From positions 11,103,001 through 11,167,000 of the forward strand of contig OX419758.1 in NCBI GenBank assembly GCA_948567375.1: a DNA stretch of 64,000 nt, written 5' to 3'. The translations under genes and the position numbers were made by a program. Below are positions 57,231-64,000 of the stretch, piece by piece. The DNA is from Lunularia cruciata (Eukaryota; Streptophyta; Marchantiopsida; Lunulariales; Lunulariaceae). The notes below the pieces were generated by a model that was given only the letters and a program-made list of their open reading frames with translations, was not told the origin of the DNA and made no database searches. Position 1 is the stretch's first letter. Each line of letters opens with the position of its first letter.

Positions 57231-59479
57231 GAATGGAGAAAATTAATAAATAATTGATGCCATTGAGCAGAATAAGACCGTCATCGATATCTGCAAAGTA
57301 AACCACTTTTGTTTTGAGAGACCAAGTTTGAATGTTTGATCCTACCGCATATGATGGTTTTGATTACTGTCTTGTATAGACCCACGATCACGAGCTTATA
57401 CTTCCGATACTATTGCAGATTACTGTAGTATTCGAGTGCATTTATCAAGATTACTATCGCATTGGTAGTGGAATACACCGACCACTCTCAACTCGAACGT
57501 GAGTCGTGAGTGGCACGCAATTGCTTTCTGTTCACTTGGGGGCTCACTTGCCTTGAAAATCCATGTTTGGAACTCTGCTTTGAGATCCCGAATTTTAGAG
57601 TCAAGCTGTATTGCAGAAGTTCCGATGATACAGTTGTCTAATGTTAGTAAAACTGAAAATTGGGATCAATCCCCTCATGCACCCCCGACACCACTTAGAA
57701 AGAGGATAAGATAGCCGCAGGTGTGAATGGTTCAAGAGCGACCTTGCTGTCATATGTAAATGTGACAGCAAGTGCCCTTGTTCCACCTTCGATCGTTGCT
57801 AAGAGCTTCAAAGTGTATGCTAGAGAATGCTATTCAAATTTCAAATCTAATGGTATATCCTGCCTACAGAACGCAGAGTTGGAGACTTACCATTCATATG
57901 ATACCTGGTATTATTCAGATCGACAAGGAAAGGAGTCAGATTAGAGCGGCGGGTGGTTGCAATTGATAATCGGCATTCTCTTTGAGAGTTAGTGACTTGA
58001 GTAGAGATATGCGGCTCTCTTTACAGATTTGACATCTAGTGGTAGCTCCAGAGGCTCAAGATTTTAGTAGATTTCTGAAATACATTCCAGATGGTTTTAT
58101 TAGATCTGCCCAATACACCTAGTACCTGGTACTCTTTGTCGTTGCTTAGGCCTATACCAGTTCAGTCTACTCTGCCAAAATCCTTATCAACGACGATCAA
58201 ATGTAGATGACTTCCTCTCAGTGAGACAGGGCATTCGTCCCATGTGTGTATTCTCGCTGCAGTCCATGAGTATTCTAACTGGTTTCTTTAAATTTGTAAA
58301 ACAAAAACTGAAATCGCAGAGAAAGGTTGATGGCGCCTGGGAGTTTACAATGATGCAAATCTTCTGCGCTGACTACTCCATGCTCGGCTTTACCTCACGA
58401 CTCCATGATTGCTTAATCGGGTGAGTTATACAACCTATGCGTCAGAGTCTTGGATATCATGTCAATCCTTCGTTATTGACATCAAATTGAATGTGAATGT
58501 GGTTTAGCAACTAGTAACTGTCTCCAATTTTGAACGGAGGCAAAAGAATTTGTAATGTCTTGGAATTTTTTTTGACTTGTTCCAAAGATTCAATATCGCG
58601 AGGTGATTAAGTAACTCCTAAAAGGTTTAGACTTGATAGATACTACACCATATAAGGTCTTGCTTATTTCTAACTCGTTCTATACGTTCTATTCTGTGGG
58701 AGTGGTTAAGACATCTGTCACGAATCAAATATGTGACCTCGTAAGGTAGATGATTATAAATGCCAGGGTCTTTGACCAGGTTCGATATCTTATGTTATTC
58801 TGAATTCGATTTTCTTTGCGGTGGCATGGATGTGTGAAAGAGAATTATGGATCTGCTGACAATGTAACGTAAAGAGCAGATGCATTATTTGAAGAACTAA
58901 CGAAACAATTAGGAGAGAAATGCTGCAAACACGCAAGTTGGTGACTAGATGGCTACCGTGGCACAATTGATAGGTTGGGAATTGAAACTTCCCTTTGGTT
59001 GAAGTTATTCTGAGGAAGTGAAAACTGCTCTACTCTTGGACATGTATATTTTTTAGACTCAGGTAAGTACGGGTTTACTAGTCAAAGTGTACCCAAGGGG
59101 AGAAAAACCAACGAGAGGAGGAGCATTAGACATGGAATTTGTCAATTGAAACGGTATGTACATCGGAGCAGCAAATTTCACTATTTTGGTGGCTTCGTCA
59201 CTGACAAAAGCACTTGTGTTCAAACAGCTTAATCCGTACTCTAAAACGTAGCCTGGAGAGCCCTATTTAAACCTCATGAGCTGGCCAGTGCTTGGTGGCT
59301 GTTTAAACAAAAGTTTCAGAAACTATAATCTAGACTACTACCAAATTGTGTCAAAATTACGGGAAATGTAGTTCTGGCTTTCATGAGCTAATGAATTAAT
59401 GCTGCTTGATAGTATAGAAACTACCCTATAGCTTTACAGTTGAGTATCTTGAATTCTTCTCTCTGGTTTTCCTGAGCAG
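57231..59479. other. Intergenic, possible reverse-transcriptase relic
   Basis: Frames at 57499-57714 and 57723-57966 are unrecognised. The frame at 58221-58424 (plus) reads on from an upstream VDDFLSVRQGIRP-like stretch into MMQIFCADYSMLGFTSRLHD, which could be a very decayed non-LTR reverse transcriptase (RQG and ADD-like spots). It is too weak for a firm call. Confidence 0.3.
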
Positions 59480-59752
59480 ATGGGAGTATACATTGCAGCG
59501 GAGACCGAAGCAATAAAAGCAAAGAAAGCCAAGATCCATATCTTTCAGAGCAGCAAAACAGAGGAGTTGAGTGATGATCTGCTTGGACGAGTTTTCCTGT
59601 TCTTGCCAAGAAATATGATCAACTCTGCGAGACAAGTATGCACGCGATGGTATCTACTTATAGAGTCAACTGATTGGCGGAGTCAGAGACTTAAACTACT
59701 AGAAGCTCCAAGCTGGTCAGGCTGCTACCTTGAGACATATCTCATCCGTTGA
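59480..59752 (+). CDS. Short F-box protein or final exon of one
   Basis: F-box proteins tie a substrate to the SKP1-CUL1 ubiquitin ligase through an N-terminal F-box of about 45 residues. This 90-residue frame has an F-box-like segment at about residues 29-64: ELSDDLLGRVFLFLPRNMI then SARQVCTRWYLLIES, with the hallmark L/P, L-x-R-V/I, F-L and V-C-x-x-W positions. It then has TDWRSQRLKLLEAPSW and a short tail, with no LRR, kelch or other target-binding domain. The ATG directly follows TGAGCAG, which could be a splice acceptor, so the locus may be the last exon of a larger gene, a truncated gene or a retrocopy. No upstream exon was identified. AT-rich DNA follows. Confidence 0.55.
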   Translation: MGVYIAAETEAIKAKKAKIHIFQSSKTEELSDDLLGRVFLFLPRNMINSARQVCTRWYLLIESTDWRSQRLKLLEAPSWSGCYLETYLIR

Positions 59753-61005
59753 CAGGTCAATCAATTATATAACCGATTGGCAAGAAGTTTTGAATTAGTT
59801 CTTAATTATCATATCAACTCCCAAATGGGAGTTACGGTTTCTCATATGTCGATTTTGTTATAAAACATCATTTTAAAACACAATGACCATGGTTTTACCG
59901 TTAGAATCCAATCAATTTTACTTTGTTTCTAGAAAGATTAAGTATTTAATTTTGAATGTGCATGTAATTCTATGCAAATGAAAAACTCATTCCAATATCA
60001 AGTGAAAATGTTATGTAGATAGACATTACGTCCTTGATTATTTTCATAAATAATATAAATTTTCAATATTTGATACAAGTTCAGTTTATGTCTTTGATGA
60101 ATATTAACGACAAGAGATTTAGACAGGAATAAGTAGAGAAGACCGAGAAGGGAGACTCATCTTGCTATATATTCACTTTTATCACAATAAACTCTCAAAG
60201 CCAAATACAACTTAAATGCAATTTGCAAATTGGTTCTAAATCAAATAAATGTTTCAGCATGTACTTTTTAAAACCCTGTAAAAAGACCCGGTAATTAGAA
60301 GATGCAGCTAATCGGAAAAGGAAAAGTGGTATTCAAAATGGATGTGCAATCTTTAATTCATAATGCTACAATTTTATTCCAGAATTTTATATCTAATAAT
60401 TTAGTAATATTCCTTTTGAATGATTAAATTTAAGTTAAGAATTACATATATGGATTAATTCAATCCACAATTATTATGCTCATATTATATTTAGTTATTT
60501 TTATCCTTTAATAATATAATTATGTATTATTCATCTAATTTTCAGATATCAAGAAATAAAGTCATCATTCAAAAGATATCCACAAAAGAATTAATTTGAT
60601 TAATCATAAAAATTTATTTAAATAAAAAAGCAACAAATTAGTATTATTTTAGCTCCATTAAGCAGATTATTTAAAAAGGAGCACACCATATTGTTCATAC
60701 CATGAAGAAGTTACCGCATCCATTGATGATCAAGTAGTATATGATTTGAAAATACGTATTGACAAATTTATACAGAAAGAACTAACCAAACTCCAAAGGC
60801 ACGTGGTCCAATGTAGTACCTGTGAATAACGGTTTACAAGGAGTGAGTTGTTTACAACCAATGTTTTGGCATTTTAAAGTGTCCTGATTGTGAAATGAAC
60901 TGAAGTGCCTCGTCAAAGCTTCAAGAGCTCGGTTGAGTATTTTGCTATTTGGGAGAGGGGGGTGTTAAGTTTATCTCTTAATTAATCTACAGAGCATATA
61001 CTAAC
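59753..61005. other. Intergenic, strongly AT-rich
   Basis: No frames of note and no recognised repeat. Long A/T-rich runs (60400-60660) resemble decayed transposon or spacer DNA. Confidence 0.4.
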
Positions 61006-61011
61006 CTATGA

Positions 61012-61170
61012 ACGAAAGGTGGAAGAGAAATATTGTTGTTACATTTTTTCATTTATTGTTTGTGACGAAAGGTGGAAGAGAAATATTATTGTTTTATTTT
61101 TACATTTATTGTTGGTGACGAAAGGTGGAAGAAAAATATTGTTGTTACATTTTTACATTTATTATTGGTG
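61012..61170. repeat. 53-bp tandem repeat, three units
   Basis: ACGAAAGGTGGAAGAGAAAT... starts at 61012, 61065 and 61118, and a fourth unit begins ACGAA at 61171 and then diverges. Units end with TTACATTTTT/CATTTATTRTTKGTG and are over 85% alike. Confidence 0.92.
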
Positions 61171-61180
61171 ACGAATCTTG

Positions 61181-62369
61181 GTCTAGAGTGAAGCATGGAA
61201 GCACAGTATACATAAGTAAAAATCTATGAACCTATAGAATTAATAAATAATTGATTAAGATGAGTTTAACTTTGCAAGTATTAGTGAAAGAATTTAACAA
61301 ATTCATTACACTAACTCATCTTTCATGCTCTCCAAGAATTTAAATATAGTTTAGACATTAGTACATACAACGAGTAAGATAGAATACTAAGCAGATATCT
61401 ATAGATCTATAGACATTATATCCAAAATTCCTCACATAAACAAGTACTAATACACCTTTGGTAATCTCCAGAATTACTCATGAAAACAAAAGCTAATAGT
61501 CCAAATCCCATGATATCTACATCAAGCGGTGGATTCACATCAAGAAGTTCTTTGAAACAAAGTTATTGTGGTGAATATATGCATCAGTACATAATATATA
61601 TCATTGTCAATCTCATATACTATTGAAGCACAACTCACTCATAAGTCAAATATAAACTCTAAAGTACCACAATTAATCAATTCACACTCAACTCGGATTA
61701 GAAATCTATCCTCAACTCTATGATCTACCTACAACAAGCACTAATTACAATCAAGCCATACCCACTCTAGCAAAAAGAATCCAAGTGATGCTTGCCGACC
61801 TCTATCCACCATAGCCAAGAACTCAAAAGTTCAACATTAGAGAAGTGAGCTCTCTAGACCTGCACTTCAAAGGTATATCCTCTACTTGACCTAGATCTCT
61901 AGCCCTAATGGTGCAAGTGATTGTGGGTCCCATGGTGTAATAAGTAGCTCTAATAAAAAATTTGGCCACTAAGTAATCTCTTAGCAACTACTAATACAAC
62001 TCTGAGCGCTAAGATTATCACTCTAGTGTTTGAGTAAACTAGCTTTGGTGTTACAAATGTCATGACAATTGTTGTGCATATGTATTTTTATATAACCTAC
62101 ATTGCTATATAACATACATTGCTATGAATATCATACACTATAGAAACACAACTCATACATAAATTTTAAACATAAATTTTAGAGTACCACAATTGCCCTT
62201 CTAGTTGGCGGTTAGGTCCCTCTAACTACATATAGCCATAACCATCAACTCCAAGTATATGCCATATGGTGTGGGCAAAGATCAAGAGGTAGAGTGCTAT
62301 AAAGTCCCATCACTAGTCACTTGTCTACAATCTATATCACATAAAGAGTGAACAAACTATAGATCAAGT
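61181..62369 (-). other. Probable 3' part of a Ty3/gypsy element, with an internal duplication
   Basis: It lies downstream (minus strand) of the gypsy pol remnant. A block of about 75 bp with GAAACACAACTCAT..., ATAAATTTTAGAGTACCACAATTG at 62130-62192 is repeated in diverged form at 61620-61675 (GAAGCACAACTCACTC..., CTCTAAAGTACCACAATTA). LTR ends could not be placed, so the exact 3' boundary of the element is unknown. Confidence 0.35.
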
Positions 62370-62504
62370 ACATCAAGGACATAACCATTGTCATTGAGGA
62401 ACTACCATGAAGGGAGGAGTCAAACATGCCATATGTCATCCTCCTAGATAACTATCACACACAAAAATAGTAGTAATTCCATCAAAAGAGCTACATAACA
62501 TACA
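62370..62504 (-). pseudogene. PHD finger at the C-terminus of gypsy pol
   Basis: Minus strand: CMLC, 11 residues, then VCDSY, then HMAC, then 14 residues and a last CP*C. This is the C4HC3 Zn-ligand order and spacing of a PHD finger (C-x2-C ... C-x2-[C] ... H-x2-C ... C-x2-C). The fourth Cys is Tyr (TGT to TAT). The usual Trp before the His is TGA, and two more TGA codons stand in Trp-like places (PQ*QW, CP*C), all G-to-A changes. It follows in frame from DHVCNCVPCHVPN (62595-62557) and LSLAIVCVGL. The C-terminal position would let an active integrase read histone marks, as PHD fingers commonly bind H3 tails. Confidence 0.75.
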
Positions 62505-64000
62505 CCGCAAGCCTACACATACAATTGCCAAGCTTAGGTCCATAATGTTATCAATGTTTGGGACGTGGCATGGCACACAATTGCACACATGATCTTCCCA
62601 AAAAAACCATCATGTCCTTCCAACATGAGGACTCCAGAAGGCAAACCTCACCCATTCTCAAGATCGTGTGGCATGTAGTCCCATCAAGTGTTATCAATGC
62701 CATCTACTATAGATATAAAGTATCACTCGGATGAAATTGATGGATCAAAGTTTTATAATCTCCTCCTTGCATAGTAGCATAACATAAAGTATCACTATGT
62801 TGAGAAATTGCTAATTTTTCAATGTCCATCAACATCACTCCCTAAAAGGTCTTTGCCTATTGAGAACATGCCCTCACCCATAAGTCTAGATCATCCGAGT
62901 TCAAAACTATAATAACATCACAAAAAATGATTGTAGGTAAATCTAGATCTTGTCTATGAGTAGAAAGTAAAGAGAGAAGGATGCTAAGGAGACTTTATGG
63001 CTAAAATAATAGCCCATGGCCAACCAATGTAATTGGAAATCCTAATCTCCCAAGTGACATCTTTGCAAACTATACTTTGCAATCCTCTCTTCACTAGCTG
63101 AACCACTCCCTTTGCTAAGCCATCTGCCTCAAGGTGATCTTGGGAGGCCATATGGTGATCAATCAAGGCCTTATCACACAAGAATTGAAACTCTCCTAAA
63201 AACTATGTACCTTGATCAGTCAAAACCTCAATTAGTACACCAAGATGACTAAAAGCCCAATCCAAGAACAAATAGGTTGTCTCTACATTGGACTTGTTAG
63301 GAAGTGTCACCAACTCAATCCACTTGGAGAAATGCTCCATTATAACCAAAACATACTAATGATGTCTTATTGTCAAAGGTAAGAGTCCAACAAAGTCCAA
63401 AATCCAATGGTAACCTAACCCCATGATAGATAATGGATGTAAATGTGGCATGGGAGTATAAAATGATACTCTAACTTGGCCATAAACCACCTATCTAGCA
63501 ACAAAATATTGTATATTATTAAGTATATTGCACCATCAATAATAACTTTGGAATAAACTATATGTATGCTTTACTCCAAAATGTCCTATCTCATCATGAG
63601 CATGACATACCAATTGTGATATTTGAGTTGGAAGTGGTATTGTTCATACTCTATCATCCTCCCATATACAAAGGTGCTTGCCCTCCAATCTAAATCGTCT
63701 AGCTTGCTAAAAGACATAGTCTCTCTTCTTGGCACCAATTATGCCACCCATGATACTAGTGCAAAGATAATCCATCACTAAGACATCATCACAAATTTAT
63801 CATTGACTTATACTAATATCTCCACCCTTTGGATCTATGATGTCAACAACTCCTCCTATATGTGTAGAGAGAGATACCATCAAAGCCTCAAAAAATTAAC
63901 ATAGAAAGGAAGATGCATACCAACCTGGCACTATCTACTCATCTATCTCACCATGCCAACATGCTCCAATTTGATCTTGCTGGTTGGGATATGGATTCAT
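62370..64000 (-). mobile_element. Ty3/gypsy retrotransposon pol, decayed, running off the window
   Basis: From the right edge inwards on the minus strand: a linker ending ARRFRLEGKHLCIWEDDRV (about 63700-63640); an H2C2 zinc-binding domain, HAHDEIGHFGVKHTYSLFQ (about 63605-63550); the integrase core start, HWILDFVGLLPL (63410-63375, first catalytic Asp) and MEHFSKWIELVTLP (about 63342-63300); LTDQGT (about 63240, second Asp); and HLEADGLAKGVVQLVKRGL (63142-63086), where the usual Glu of the ADGLAER motif is Lys. The C-terminal region (HSDTLCYAT, 62805-62780) then runs to the PHD finger. About ten in-frame stops make it inactive. Reverse transcriptase and gag would lie beyond 64000. Confidence 0.85.

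Noticed and set aside
61012..61170. 53-bp tandem array as a CRISPR array
   Set aside because: Whole units repeat without unique spacers, in eukaryotic DNA.

Overview
The window is nuclear DNA of a streptophyte plant, most likely a seed-free lineage (bryophyte, fern or lycophyte, or a charophyte alga). The grounds are two genes with short spliceosomal introns (GT-AG) that encode plant-specific proteins, set in AT-rich repeat-filled DNA. The species cannot be named from sequence alone. I assembled three protein-coding loci by reading splice sites and frames by eye: a 22-exon phototropin (32231-39737, +, 1107 codons), a 7-exon RUS1-type DUF647 protein (46768-51028, +, 843 codons), and a short F-box protein or last exon (59480-59752, +). 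Both multi-exon models close in frame across every junction.

The rest is mostly transposon debris. From 1.9 to 6.8 kb there is a nested stack. A Tigger/pogo-type DDE transposase pseudogene (minus strand) has been split by a solo LTR with intact TG..CA ends and 5-bp target duplication, and again by a 2.2-kb foldback element with roughly 0.75-kb inverted arms. Remnants of a non-LTR retroelement flank the stack on both sides. The solo LTR carries several perfect heat-shock elements just upstream of a TATA box.

One non-LTR retrotransposon family dominates. Its ORF combines a reverse transcriptase (SLADDTHIVG box) with a C-terminal Cys/His knuckle and a PD-(D/E)XK-like segment, which points to a restriction-like-endonuclease LINE rather than the L1/RTE types usual in plants. 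Two long decayed copies (24.3-26.6 kb minus, 42.1-45.6 kb plus), several 5'-truncated ones and many tail-only fragments share a 3' end built around a GATGGG/CCCATC hairpin, doubled in the longer copies.

The last 1.7 kb is a decayed Ty3/gypsy pol (minus strand, running off the window). Its integrase is followed by a C4HC3 PHD finger where many plant gypsy elements carry a chromodomain. With the RLE-type LINE and the heat-shock LTR, this is among the most unusual content here.

The phototropin (blue-light receptor kinase) and RUS1 (UV-B-linked plastid protein) lie in tandem, 7 kb apart, with only a dead LINE between them. No rRNA, tRNA, CRISPR or prokaryotic operon features were seen.
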